From CAYWTS01 sp964461265 (GTDB lineage: Bacteria > Bacteroidota > Ignavibacteria > Tepidaquicellales > OLB5), in contig CAYWTS010000045.1 in assembly GCA_964461265.1 (NCBI GenBank), positions 1 through 15,231 of the forward strand: a DNA stretch of 15,231 bases, read 5' to 3'. A program made the position numbers and the translations under genes. The notes under the pieces are model-generated. The model did not search any database. It had not been told where the DNA came from and saw only the letters and a list, made by a program, of their open reading frames with translations. Positions 6,796-15,186 of this stretch are shown here, piece after piece; position 1 is the first letter of the stretch, and each line of letters opens with the position of its first letter.

Positions 6796-9240
6796 ATTTG
6801 TCCGATCGTTTCTACAAAAAATTATCAACGATACAGAAGCCACCCCATAAAATCCCAGCCCAGTCCAGAATGAAGCCGAGATGCCATAAGTCATTGCAAT
6901 TACTACCGAAAGCACGGAGGCAAAAACCGAGGTTACACCATTCACTCCCCACAGCCACGGTGTAATTGCCTCGTTAAACTTTGCTGCACTTTTCATGCCA
7001 AGCGGGAAAGCTGAACCCATAACAAGTCCGATTGGAAAAAGTATAAGGCAGGCAATAATAACACGCACATAAGTTTCTGCTTCACGGAAATTTTTTATAA
7101 TCAGAGGCGTTAGAAGTCCGAACAGCAAAAGCACAGCTATAAGAGAAATAAAATTCCATGCTATGGATTTCCTGTTCAGTTCTTTTATATATTTAGAGCT
7201 GATGTAACTTCCCAGTCCGCTTGATAGCAGAAGCGTAAAAAGTGATGCTGCTATGCTGTAGGTAGGATGACCTAGAAATATGTTCAGCCGCTGTATTTGT
7301 GAGATTTCAACAAGCATAAATCCGAATCCTATGCCTGCAAAGAAAAGAAAAAGCAAACCCGACCCTTTTAAATTCACTTTCTTTGATGTCAGCTTAAGCG
7401 GGATTAATACACATGCTAAAGTAAGCACAATCATAGTAAATGTAAGCGTAGTCAGGATAAAAATAGCTTTTACGTTAAACTCCATATCCCAGTTATGCCA
7501 GAGTGCTTTATTTGGCAGGTCACGGAACCTAAGCAGGTGAAAAAAGAAGGGTTTATCATCAGTAGGCGGAGTAATATCAACCGTGAACTCCGAAACATAA
7601 TTCTGCTGTTCCTCACCCGTTGAGGCGATATAAGCAAAAGCAGAATCGGTTACAATTTTTGGAGTTAAAGCTTTTTCAAACTTCAACACATTGCAGATGC
7701 TGTCAATTACATTTAATTCGGTTTTATTAAATGGTCTTTTGCATAACATAATTACACCTGTTCCGCTTCTGTCTTTTTCGCGTTCTAACTGGTTCATCTT
7801 CAAAAGCACAAGGTGGTCACGCGGATTTGTAATTCCGTTTTCAAGCAGTGCAGATGTTGAAATTGAAATCAAGCGGTATATCTCCGAAGGCTTGCTTCGG
7901 TAAAATCTTGTAACAGTTAATATACCGTCAGGTTTAAGACGGTCTATCATTAGCTTCCAGTTCTCTAACGTGTAAAGTGCATTCTCGGTCAAAACAAACG
8001 CACCCGATGATGTTGCCGACCAGTTATCAATAACCGATACCTGTATTATATCGTATAAATCTTTATGCCGCTGAATATAGCTTCGTGCTTCATCACCAAC
8101 AAACTTCACGTTCGGGTATTTATCAAGATGGCCGGTGAATCCGCCAAACTCCCCGTTGAGTGCTTTAATCATGTCTTTATTAATTTCAATGCCCACCACC
8201 GATTTCTGATTAAAGGCAATAGAAGTAAGCACGTCACGACCGCCCCCGCTTCCTATTACAAGTACATCGGCATCTTTACGAATATTATGAACAACATTTG
8301 ATATATCATATTTAAGATGTTCAAGACTGTCTTTGTTGCCATCGAAGCGTGAGAGAACAGTAGTTGAATGTGCATCTATGTTCAGCATCAGCTGGCGGAT
8401 TTTACGGCTGCGGTCATACTTATCGCTTAAACCCCAACCGAACGGAATTTCGTATTTTGTTGAATCTCCATCTATACTTACCCTGCTGAATGAGTTCCAT
8501 TTTTCATACAGCGGTTTTTCAGCCCATTCACCTCTTATCCAGTATAACCTTATAAGCGGATTGTTATTATTCACAAGGACCGTATGCACTGCTGAAAATA
8601 ACAGAATTGCAGAACCATAACCAATAACTTTAAACCTGCTTCTTTTTTCCGAGCCTGATAAAAAGAATACCGAGCTTAAGGCGGCAAAAAAGGAAGTATA
8701 AAAAACCGCCGTTGGTCCGTCGCCTATATCTATTGCTTCCACAACCAGAATGCAGCCAAGTGCCGCACCAAGCAAATCGGCAGCATAAAGCTTGTTAACT
8801 CTTTCAGGGAACTTTGTGAGTATAAGTGATACGCAAATGCCGCTGAAAACAAACGGGACAGAAATAATTACATAGGTCAATACTACTATTGCCAGACCCA
8901 TTACAGAAAGGCCATGCAGAAAAGGAACAAACAAATGGAAAAGAAAACTCAGTATAATTGTTAAGCTGAAAAGAACGGAATTTTTAACAAGCAGAGGTTT
9001 TGCATTTTCTCTTGTATAAACTGCCGGTTTAAGATAAACTATCACAGCACCAACTGTCATTCCGAACAGGGCAACCGATACAGCCATAAAAGCAAAATGG
9101 TAGCCCATTGTAACACTGAATATACGGGTAAGAAGTATCTCGTACATCAGTGTTGACAGGGCAACAAAGAAAATACCGGAATAAATTCCTGTAGTCTTGC
9201 TGTTACTATTTAATACCTGAGAAATATTATTATTATACAT
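6778..9240 (-). CDS. Polytopic membrane protein with central spermidine-synthase-like SAM domain
   Basis: An 820-residue protein in three parts. Residues about 18-223 form some seven membrane helices, including LYAADLLGAALGC (151-163), a signature of membrane-fused spermidine synthase relatives. Residues about 280-450 are a Rossmann SAM-binding fold: VLVIGSGGGRD (326-336), acidic VVGIEIN (348-354), GDEARSYI (382-389) and YDIIQVSVIDNWS (396-408). Residues about 590-808 give about seven more helices with RLNIFLGHPTYS (651-662) and GSAFPLG (742-748). In true spermidine synthases the fourth motif is DSTDP-like; here the first Asp position is Ser402 while Asp405 is kept, so classical aminopropyl transfer is doubtful. 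A SAM-dependent transferase acting on a membrane substrate is one possibility. The start is bounded by an in-frame TAA four codons upstream. A perfect palindrome lies just before the ATG. It is the last gene of the leftward group. Confidence 0.85.
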   Translation of the reverse strand: MYNNNISQVLNSNSKTTGIYSGIFFVALSTLMYEILLTRIFSVTMGYHFAFMAVSVALFGMTVGAVIVYLKPAVYTRENAKPLLVKNSVLFSLTIILSFLFHLFVPFLHGLSVMGLAIVVLTYVIISVPFVFSGICVSLILTKFPERVNKLYAADLLGAALGCILVVEAIDIGDGPTAVFYTSFFAALSSVFFLSGSEKRSRFKVIGYGSAILLFSAVHTVLVNNNNPLIRLYWIRGEWAEKPLYEKWNSFSRVSIDGDSTKYEIPFGWGLSDKYDRSRKIRQLMLNIDAHSTTVLSRFDGNKDSLEHLKYDISNVVHNIRKDADVLVIGSGGGRDVLTSIAFNQKSVVGIEINKDMIKALNGEFGGFTGHLDKYPNVKFVGDEARSYIQRHKDLYDIIQVSVIDNWSATSSGAFVLTENALYTLENWKLMIDRLKPDGILTVTRFYRSKPSEIYRLISISTSALLENGITNPRDHLVLLKMNQLEREKDRSGTGVIMLCKRPFNKTELNVIDSICNVLKFEKALTPKIVTDSAFAYIASTGEEQQNYVSEFTVDITPPTDDKPFFFHLLRFRDLPNKALWHNWDMEFNVKAIFILTTLTFTMIVLTLACVLIPLKLTSKKVNLKGSGLLFLFFAGIGFGFMLVEISQIQRLNIFLGHPTYSIAASLFTLLLSSGLGSYISSKYIKELNRKSIAWNFISLIAVLLLFGLLTPLIIKNFREAETYVRVIIACLILFPIGLVMGSAFPLGMKSAAKFNEAITPWLWGVNGVTSVFASVLSVVIAMTYGISASFWTGLGFYGVASVSLIIFCRNDRTNKTLQV

Positions 9241-9243
9241 TAT

Positions 9244-9258
9244 TTCAGTTTAACTGAA
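9244..9258. promoter_or_regulatory. Perfect inverted repeat just upstream of the 820-residue gene
   Basis: TTCAGTT-T-AACTGAA is a perfect 7-bp inverted repeat with one central base, ending 4 bases before the ATG at 9240. As DNA it has the form of an operator for a dimeric regulator. As RNA it would make a small hairpin (about 6 pairs, 3-base loop) that could cover the translation start. Chance in AT-rich DNA is also possible. Confidence 0.4.
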
Positions 9259-9284
9259 GATCTCCCCTGAGATTACAAGCCAAT

Positions 9285-10910
9285 TCAAGGCAAATTATAA
9301 ACTTGTTTTCTTAGTCTTGAAAATGAAAAATAGTTAAACAAACCCGTAAATAAAAATATTACACCCGAAGCAATGAATGCCGTCAGCAGGCTTGAATATA
9401 CTGCAATCATTACTAGTGTGAACACCACTCCGAACAGGAAGGGAAATACTATTGAAGTAACCCTGAACAGAGAATTAAACATGGTATTTTCCTTAGTCAG
9501 CGGAAAATCTTTCGTAAATGAATTTGAAAGACTGTTATACAGGTTGGCAACAACAAATATATAAATTACATGAACAAGTGCATGATGAACCGGGATGGTA
9601 AAAATGAACATTAAAAATAATACAGCACATACAGGTAAAAGAATATAAATCACAAAGAATTTCCTGATGCCGTTAATAAAACGCTTCCTTGATTCCATGG
9701 GGTAAACATCATATATCCAGGAAGCATCGGTATAATTCGATACTTTGATTCCGAGAACTGCAGTATTAAGAACCACAAACAGTGAAAACATAATGGCAAT
9801 ATGCAACACTGGCTTGTTAATGGCAATATTGGATGGAATAGGGGTTGAAAGCTGCTTTACAAGTAAAGCAAAAATAGTCAGAGCCAGCGGAATTACAGCC
9901 AGCGGGATAATAATCAGCCGCACGTTTTTATCCCGTTTTAATAATGAAGTCATAAGTTTATAGGAAGACCGTTCGGAAGAATTCCTTAAATATACATCCT
10001 CAATAAAACTGCTTATTGCTTCGAATACGGTAAATCTCTTTTCCCCGTTGCCCGAAACCGAAGAAGAAACTAATGACAATTCAAGTTTTTCTTTTATCAG
10101 CATAAAATTGTCATTGAAATAAAAGCGGTAACTCAGGTAACTCATATAACATATAACCAGAGGTAAAAGAATCTTCAGCAGAAGCCTGTAATCAGGCGGA
10201 ATACTAAGCCGGGCAGGTATAAAAGCAAACCATGCAGGCGGAAGCCATTGAATAATTCCCGCTTTATTAATTAGTCCGAAATAACCGGCTGCACGATTTT
10301 GTATATTGACAGAAAAATAATACGTAACAAACTGGTAACCGATTATTAAAATCAGTATTAAAATCATTTGGAACATCAGGACATAAAGTCCGAGCCTTTT
10401 TTGTCCAAGATTCTTAAGCAATGCGGAGTAGATAAATAAAAGGATATAAACTATGAAGAAAAAAAACATCAGACCGGATAGGTAATAAAGCCATGCATAA
10501 TAAAATGAACCCGTAATTCGGGAATAAATAAGAAACGAGGGCAAAAGAAGCGGGATAGTAATTATCAAAACATACCTGAAAATTACTGTCAGCTTTGCTT
10601 TCACTACAGTTACGATATCCACCGGCATTACCGACAGAATATCAAGCTCGGTTTTTGAAATAACCAGGTTATCGAATTCCGAAACCATAGTAAAAGCAAA
10701 TATCATGGAAAAGAAGAGGAATGTAAGAAAAGCAAATTCGAAACCTGTAGGATCAATATTTTGTTTGTAAATAAAATAAGGAAGGAAAATTCCCGGAATT
10801 AGATAAGAAATTAACATAAGCAAAAGCTTAGCCCTGGAACCTTTCCGGTTCCGTGTTTCAAGCTTCAGGAATAACCTGACAAGGCTTCTGTATTTAGCAT
10901 GTTCTTCCAT
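9285..10910 (-). CDS. Large polytopic membrane protein, probable ABC exporter permease without adjacent ATPase
   Basis: A 541-residue membrane protein with about 12 predicted helices in two groups: about 30-240 and about 335-530. A soluble middle segment (about 265-330) carries RFYFNDNFMLIKEKLELSLVSSSVSG. The loop SEFDNLVISKTELDILSVMP (about 77-96), followed by KAKLTVIFRY, matches the cytoplasmic coupling loop of ABC exporter permeases, where '(T/L)E.(E/D).L...P.....' follows the second helix. A second loop DVYPMESRKRFINGIRKFF (about 409-427) looks like its counterpart in the second half, so the protein may be an internally duplicated permease. No ATPase gene adjoins it: the gene before it is an M42 peptidase (61-base gap) and the gene after it is the SAM-domain membrane protein (44-base gap). 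No earlier standard start codon exists in frame. The cargo is unknown. Confidence 0.78.
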   Translation of the reverse strand: MEEHAKYRSLVRLFLKLETRNRKGSRAKLLLMLISYLIPGIFLPYFIYKQNIDPTGFEFAFLTFLFFSMIFAFTMVSEFDNLVISKTELDILSVMPVDIVTVVKAKLTVIFRYVLIITIPLLLPSFLIYSRITGSFYYAWLYYLSGLMFFFFIVYILLFIYSALLKNLGQKRLGLYVLMFQMILILILIIGYQFVTYYFSVNIQNRAAGYFGLINKAGIIQWLPPAWFAFIPARLSIPPDYRLLLKILLPLVICYMSYLSYRFYFNDNFMLIKEKLELSLVSSSVSGNGEKRFTVFEAISSFIEDVYLRNSSERSSYKLMTSLLKRDKNVRLIIIPLAVIPLALTIFALLVKQLSTPIPSNIAINKPVLHIAIMFSLFVVLNTAVLGIKVSNYTDASWIYDVYPMESRKRFINGIRKFFVIYILLPVCAVLFLMFIFTIPVHHALVHVIYIFVVANLYNSLSNSFTKDFPLTKENTMFNSLFRVTSIVFPFLFGVVFTLVMIAVYSSLLTAFIASGVIFLFTGLFNYFSFSRLRKQVYNLP

Positions 10911-10971
10911 TAACTTCTGTTTTTCTATATTTTCCTGTTCTTCGGTATATTTTATGTAATGCTAAATATCT

Positions 10972-12021
10972 TTACAAATCCATTTTAGTTTTCATAATAT
11001 ACTCTGTCAGTAGTTCTACGGTTCTGTCAACGTCTGTCAGACTTAATGTTTCAACCGAAGAATGCAAATATCTTGTAGGCAGTGATACTACACCAATAGG
11101 TATTCCTCCTCTGACCTGTGATATCGGGTCTGCATCCGTACCGGTTCTGCCATAATCTACATCAACCTGGTAAGGAATCTTCCTTTTTTTAGCTATTCCT
11201 ATTAATTCATCAGCAATCTTATTATTTGTTCTTACTCCTCGTGTTATAACAGGACCTTCTCCAACCTTAGTATCACCGTGTTTTTCTTTAGGTATATTTG
11301 GTTCATCTGTACATGGCATTACATCGATTGCTACACACACAGTCGGTTTAAATGAATACGCAGCATGCCTTGCTCCCCATACGCCCGATTCCTCCTGTGA
11401 GGATGAAACACCGTAAATTGTGTGATTCAGGTGGTTTTTTATAGCGGAAAGTTTCCTTAATGTTTCAGCAACAACATAAATACCGACCCTGTTATCGAAA
11501 CATCTTGCCATTGCAAGATTGTTTTGTAAATCTTGGTAATCGGAACCGAAAATAATCGGGTCTCCGACTGAAACATATTTTGCGGCATCCTTCTTGTCCT
11601 TAGCACCTATATCAATCCATACATCGTGCATCTTTGCCAGTTTCCTGTTCTCCTTATCTTCAAGATGCAAAGAGATTCTTCCCAAAGCACCGTGGATAAT
11701 TCCTTTTTTGGTAATTATTCTTACTCTCTGAGAGCTGAGTATTGAGGGGTCTACGCCCCCTATGGGCTTAAAATATATAAATCCCTTATCGTTTATATAA
11801 TTCACAATCAAGCCGATTTCATCGGAGTGTCCAACAATCATAATTGACTTTTCTTTTCCCGGATTCAGGGTTGCTATAAGATTATTGTGAACATCTCTCT
11901 TTATATCAGGGCAGAACTTACTTGTTTCTTCCTTCCAGAGGTTCTGTATACTTTCTTCAAAACCTGAAGGTCCCGGTTCGTTTAGCAGTTTTATAAAAAA
12001 TTCTTTTTGATAATCTTTCAT
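10972..12021 (-). CDS. M42 family metallo-aminopeptidase
   Basis: A 349-residue cytoplasmic di-metal aminopeptidase of the M42 (TET/FrvX/glutamyl aminopeptidase) family, which trims N-terminal residues from peptides and assembles into large hollow oligomers. Residues expected to bind metal are all present: His65 in GHSDEIG (64-70), Asp176 in RCFDNRVG (173-180), catalytic Glu210 and ligand Glu211 in SQEESGVWGA (208-217), Asp233 in AIDVM (231-235), and His320 in RYLHSSVE (317-324). GRTGTDAD (291-298) matches the family's substrate loop. Length is typical (about 340-360). No signal peptide. Residue preference (Glu, Lys or Leu type) cannot be read from the sequence. The gene follows mltG after a 98-base AT-rich gap with no clear promoter or terminator, so it may be cotranscribed with it or have its own promoter. 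Confidence 0.93.
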   Translation of the reverse strand: MKDYQKEFFIKLLNEPGPSGFEESIQNLWKEETSKFCPDIKRDVHNNLIATLNPGKEKSIMIVGHSDEIGLIVNYINDKGFIYFKPIGGVDPSILSSQRVRIITKKGIIHGALGRISLHLEDKENRKLAKMHDVWIDIGAKDKKDAAKYVSVGDPIIFGSDYQDLQNNLAMARCFDNRVGIYVVAETLRKLSAIKNHLNHTIYGVSSSQEESGVWGARHAAYSFKPTVCVAIDVMPCTDEPNIPKEKHGDTKVGEGPVITRGVRTNNKIADELIGIAKKRKIPYQVDVDYGRTGTDADPISQVRGGIPIGVVSLPTRYLHSSVETLSLTDVDRTVELLTEYIMKTKMDL

Positions 12022-12119
12022 TGATATTTAATTATTAATTTAATATCTGATAATTTACTTTATGTTATTACGATAATGTTATTTTAGCTGAAAAACTATA
12101 TTCGAACTTATAAAATACA

Positions 12120-13157
12120 CTACTTTTTATTATTGCTGTTTTTCTCTTGTTCATTAAGATATTTTCTGTATTCCTCGATATTTTTCTTATGTTCCTCAAA
12201 TGTTTCAGCAAAACGGTGGGAACCATCACCTTTTGCAACAAAATATAAATACCTGTGCTTTTCAGGCTCAAGTACTGCAATTATTGAACTGTAACCCGGA
12301 TTGTTAATAGGACCAGGCGGCAATCCTCGGTATTTATAGGTATTATAGGGAGAATCATACTTCAAGTCGGTATAAGTCAGTCTTTTCTTAGGACCATCCG
12401 GTAATGCATATTGCACAGTCGGGTCAGCTTCAAGCTTCATATGCTTGTTAAGGCGGTTGTAATACACTGCCGCTATGGTTTTCTTCTCAGCTTCGTAGCG
12501 GGTTTCAGCTTCAACTATCGAAGCCATCGTTATGATCTCAAACATATTTTTCCTACTTACTTTAATCTTTTCTGTTAGTTTTTTTTCAATTTTCCTTCGG
12601 AACTGGTTAAACATCATTAATACTATCTTCTCTTCACTATTACTATTGTTTGACAAATCTATTTCATATGTATCGGGGAATAAAAAACCTTCAAGATTTT
12701 CTGCTTTAATGTCAAGCAAGCTGATAAGTGAATCATTAAAAGCTGCATTAACAAACTTAGCGGAATCCAGCCCGAGTTGCCTTGATAAAAGCCTTCCGAT
12801 TTGCCTGATATTTAATCCTTCCGGGATAGTTACTGTTATAAATCTGCTAATGTTCGGGTCGGTAATTCTCATTAGAACATCAAGCATCGTCAGCCCATTA
12901 AGAAATTTGTACTCACCGGGAATAAGCTTGTCCTGGTATCCTAATAAACGGCCTGCAGCCATAAATAATACTTTGCTGAAGATTACACCGCTTTGTTCGA
13001 ACCTTGCACTCACTGAACGCAGGTTATCACCTTTGTTTATTCTTACAACAACTTCTTCATTCGAAACTCTGAAATACCTGTGAAGAAAAACCGAATCGAT
13101 ACCGAAAAAAATGAAAAAGACTATTACCAGCGTTGCAGGATAATATATCTTCCTCAT
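12120..13157 (-). CDS. mltG: Endolytic murein transglycosylase MltG
   Basis: A 345-residue inner-membrane lytic transglycosylase (YceG family) that cuts nascent peptidoglycan and is proposed to set glycan strand length. One N-terminal helix (about 7-26) anchors it with the bulk in the periplasm. A LysM-like part (about 35-100) contains INKGDNLRSVSARFEQSGV. The catalytic domain shows LEGFLFPDTYE (155-165), the catalytic Glu216 in ASIVEAET (212-219), LEADPTVQYAL (242-252), GLPPGPINNPG (278-288) and FVAKGDGSHRF (307-317). Length is normal. The start codon lies one base after the stop of the upstream glycosyltransferase gene (TAG-T-ATG), which implies translational coupling. The tail is Asn/Lys-rich. 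Confidence 0.96.
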   Translation of the reverse strand: MRKIYYPATLVIVFFIFFGIDSVFLHRYFRVSNEEVVVRINKGDNLRSVSARFEQSGVIFSKVLFMAAGRLLGYQDKLIPGEYKFLNGLTMLDVLMRITDPNISRFITVTIPEGLNIRQIGRLLSRQLGLDSAKFVNAAFNDSLISLLDIKAENLEGFLFPDTYEIDLSNNSNSEEKIVLMMFNQFRRKIEKKLTEKIKVSRKNMFEIITMASIVEAETRYEAEKKTIAAVYYNRLNKHMKLEADPTVQYALPDGPKKRLTYTDLKYDSPYNTYKYRGLPPGPINNPGYSSIIAVLEPEKHRYLYFVAKGDGSHRFAETFEEHKKNIEEYRKYLNEQEKNSNNKK

Positions 13158-13158
13158 A

Positions 13159-15123
13159 CTAATACGTTTTTACAGTATCTTTTAAATTAACCAGAAACTT
13201 TCGCAATACAGTATCGGATGGATTAAGCTTCAGGTATGAAGCAGCAACATCACTTGACTGGTTTAGTTTTCCGTCACGTTTATACAAGTCAGCCAGAGCA
13301 AAGGCAGCCTCCATGTAATCGGGCTGAAGCTCAAGTGCCTTCAGGAGATACTTTTCTGACGACTTTTTATCACCAGCTTCTGCATATGAATAAGCGAGAT
13401 AATAATTAGTAATTGAGGCATTGGGGTCAAGCTGGAGAGCCCGGTTTAATATATTTATGCACTGCTTAACCTGATTATTTTGCAGAAGCTGCAGTGCATA
13501 TCTGTTCATTCCGTTAACCTCGTTGCTCAGGATATGCGTTTTTCCGGGTATGAACTTATAAACTTCCATTATTTCGAAATTTTTATCACCCGTGGTGAAA
13601 ATCGGAGCCTGGTTTGATACCTGATACCATTCTTTCAGAAAAGCAATATGTGTAACGCCCTGCTTCTTCATATTATCGGTCATTAATAGAGCATAATTTT
13701 TTTCGTGAAGCTGGTTGATGTATTCAGGATTGATAAGCCCCGCTACATCTACTATTTTCCGGTTCGAATAAAATGCAATAGCCCCTACATCATGCGTTGC
13801 TATTATCGAATTTTCCGGTGTATTATCCCTGAGCCAAAGTGCTGTTCTAACCTGCCTGAGTGTTATATGATGTGTCTGGTCCTGATATGTAACCCTGTTC
13901 TGATAATATGCCGATATAAAATATATAACCGTTACCGTTAAAAAGATAATGTTAAGTCCATTCACCGCGTTTTTCTGGTTCAGATACCTGTTCAATCCGC
14001 TAAAGATCAGCCTTGTACCGTAAATGAATAGAATAAAATAAAACGGAAAAACCGGCATCATATACCTGCCGAAACGATGCGCATAAGGAAGCTTATACCA
14101 GTAAATGAAAATAAAAATAATTATAAACAGTACGGGCAGCAGAAAACGGCTATGTTTCATTCTAAATGAATCGGTTATCACGGCAATCACACTTACAATA
14201 AACGGTACTAAAAGCAAAATGTAAGCCGATTCGGTAAAATATCCCCATACTTCGAACTTAAGAAAATCTGCTCTGCTTCTGTATTCAGGTGTATAGTAAT
14301 TCAGCTTGGCTGCGTATGTGTTCGGAAGCAAGCTCCCCGAAAGAATCAGGTTCATAACAAAATACAAAGAGGTTAACACAAAAAATATTATACCTATCCG
14401 GAGAAGCTGCTGATTGGTGAACAGAATAATATGCTGGTTCTTCTTCGGTGATATATTCCTTACGTAAACCTGAAACAAGTAATCAACAGCTATTGCAGCT
14501 ATAAATGCAATTCCGTCGGGCCGTGTCCATAAAATAAACCCTGTCATAACTGCAAAAGGAATGGGTCTGCGGACACGGTAAAAATAAAACGAGCCAAGCA
14601 GCACAAAAATGAACATCGTTGTTTCCATCCCCGATACAGCAATAAAGTTCATCCAGCGGTCAAGAACAAATATCAGTGCTGCTGCAAGCGGAAGCCAGTT
14701 CTCTTTATCAAATAAATTTTCTGAAAGCCTGTAATAAACATAAGTACTTAAGCAAAGAAATATAATTCCCAGAATATAGCTGAGGATGAACTCGTTCTTA
14801 ATAATTAAAAATCCAAGTGCAAGAAGCAGTGTATAAACGGGTGAGGTTGAGCCTGCTGTAATAATTTCGTTTTTAAAATAAGAGAAGCTGTGGTAATCAA
14901 CAAGGTTTTTTGCAAATGTAAGGTGAATCCACGGGTCATCCAGCGGAAAACCATGTTCGTTATTTATACCGAACGCGTAATTAACATAATAAACCGAAAG
15001 TGCAGCCTGTATTATTAACAGTGCTGCAATTATTATGATTTTTACATTTCTGGAGAGTTTAATATTAAAACTTACATCGGTGAGCTTTTGTTTTATTTCA
15101 GCCTTCTTCTTATATTTTGCCAT
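13159..15123 (-). CDS. GT-C membrane glycosyltransferase-like protein with C-terminal TPR domain
   Basis: A 654-residue protein with about ten helices between residues 28 and 405, a soluble domain (about 420-525) and tetratricopeptide repeats (about 541-640). The first outward loop carries the acidic pair of GT-C enzymes in LDDPWIHLTFAKNL (61-74), followed by TAGSTSPVYTLLLA (89-102). SGMETT (164-169) and WTRPDG (199-204) are also typical. These features match polyprenyl-phosphate-sugar-dependent transferases of the ArnT/PMT/AftB type, which act on the outer face of the inner membrane. The block THDVGAIAFYSNRKIVDVAGL (443-463) is common in the soluble part of this subgroup. The TPR part contains ALQLDPNASITNYYLAYSY and ALELQPDYMEAAFALADLY. 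The basic start (MAKYKKKAEIKQK) fits an inside N-terminus. It is the first of five leftward genes. Donor and acceptor are unknown. Confidence 0.87.
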   Translation of the reverse strand: MAKYKKKAEIKQKLTDVSFNIKLSRNVKIIIIAALLIIQAALSVYYVNYAFGINNEHGFPLDDPWIHLTFAKNLVDYHSFSYFKNEIITAGSTSPVYTLLLALGFLIIKNEFILSYILGIIFLCLSTYVYYRLSENLFDKENWLPLAAALIFVLDRWMNFIAVSGMETTMFIFVLLGSFYFYRVRRPIPFAVMTGFILWTRPDGIAFIAAIAVDYLFQVYVRNISPKKNQHIILFTNQQLLRIGIIFFVLTSLYFVMNLILSGSLLPNTYAAKLNYYTPEYRSRADFLKFEVWGYFTESAYILLLVPFIVSVIAVITDSFRMKHSRFLLPVLFIIIFIFIYWYKLPYAHRFGRYMMPVFPFYFILFIYGTRLIFSGLNRYLNQKNAVNGLNIIFLTVTVIYFISAYYQNRVTYQDQTHHITLRQVRTALWLRDNTPENSIIATHDVGAIAFYSNRKIVDVAGLINPEYINQLHEKNYALLMTDNMKKQGVTHIAFLKEWYQVSNQAPIFTTGDKNFEIMEVYKFIPGKTHILSNEVNGMNRYALQLLQNNQVKQCINILNRALQLDPNASITNYYLAYSYAEAGDKKSSEKYLLKALELQPDYMEAAFALADLYKRDGKLNQSSDVAASYLKLNPSDTVLRKFLVNLKDTVKTY

Positions 15124-15152
15124 AATTTAATACGTAAAAATAGCTAATTAAA

Positions 15153-15186
15153 CAAAGCTATTCAATTCAGACCTCACACCTCCAAA
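15153..15186 (-). promoter_or_regulatory. Candidate Bacteroidota-type promoter of the leftward gene group
   Basis: Read on the minus strand, TTTG (15183-15186) is followed after 22 bases by TAGCTTTG (15153-15160), a perfect TAnnTTTG element. The spacing is slightly longer than the usual 19-21 but within the range I recall for Flavobacterium. The -7 element ends 30 bases before the ATG at 15123, leaving a short leader. No other element is visible in 15124-15231. Confidence 0.45.

Noticed and set aside
6729..6965. A 78-codon plus-strand frame starting inside the terminator
   Set aside because: It begins in the terminator loop and runs antisense to the conserved end of the 820-residue gene. Its composition is basic and proline-rich without a domain.
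8333..8620. A 95-codon plus-strand frame opposite the SAM-domain membrane gene
   Set aside because: It is antisense to conserved coding sequence, has no promoter and no recognisable motif.
10911..10970. Possible N-terminal extension of the 541-residue membrane protein
   Set aside because: About 16 codons upstream stay open and look weakly coding (Glu/Lys-rich), but no ATG, GTG or TTG occurs in frame before the TAG, so the ATG at 10910 is kept.
12532..13083. A 183-codon open frame on the plus strand opposite mltG
   Set aside because: It lies wholly within the well-supported mltG gene on the other strand, and its translation (many Ser, Leu, Ile) has no recognisable domain. It is a shadow frame.
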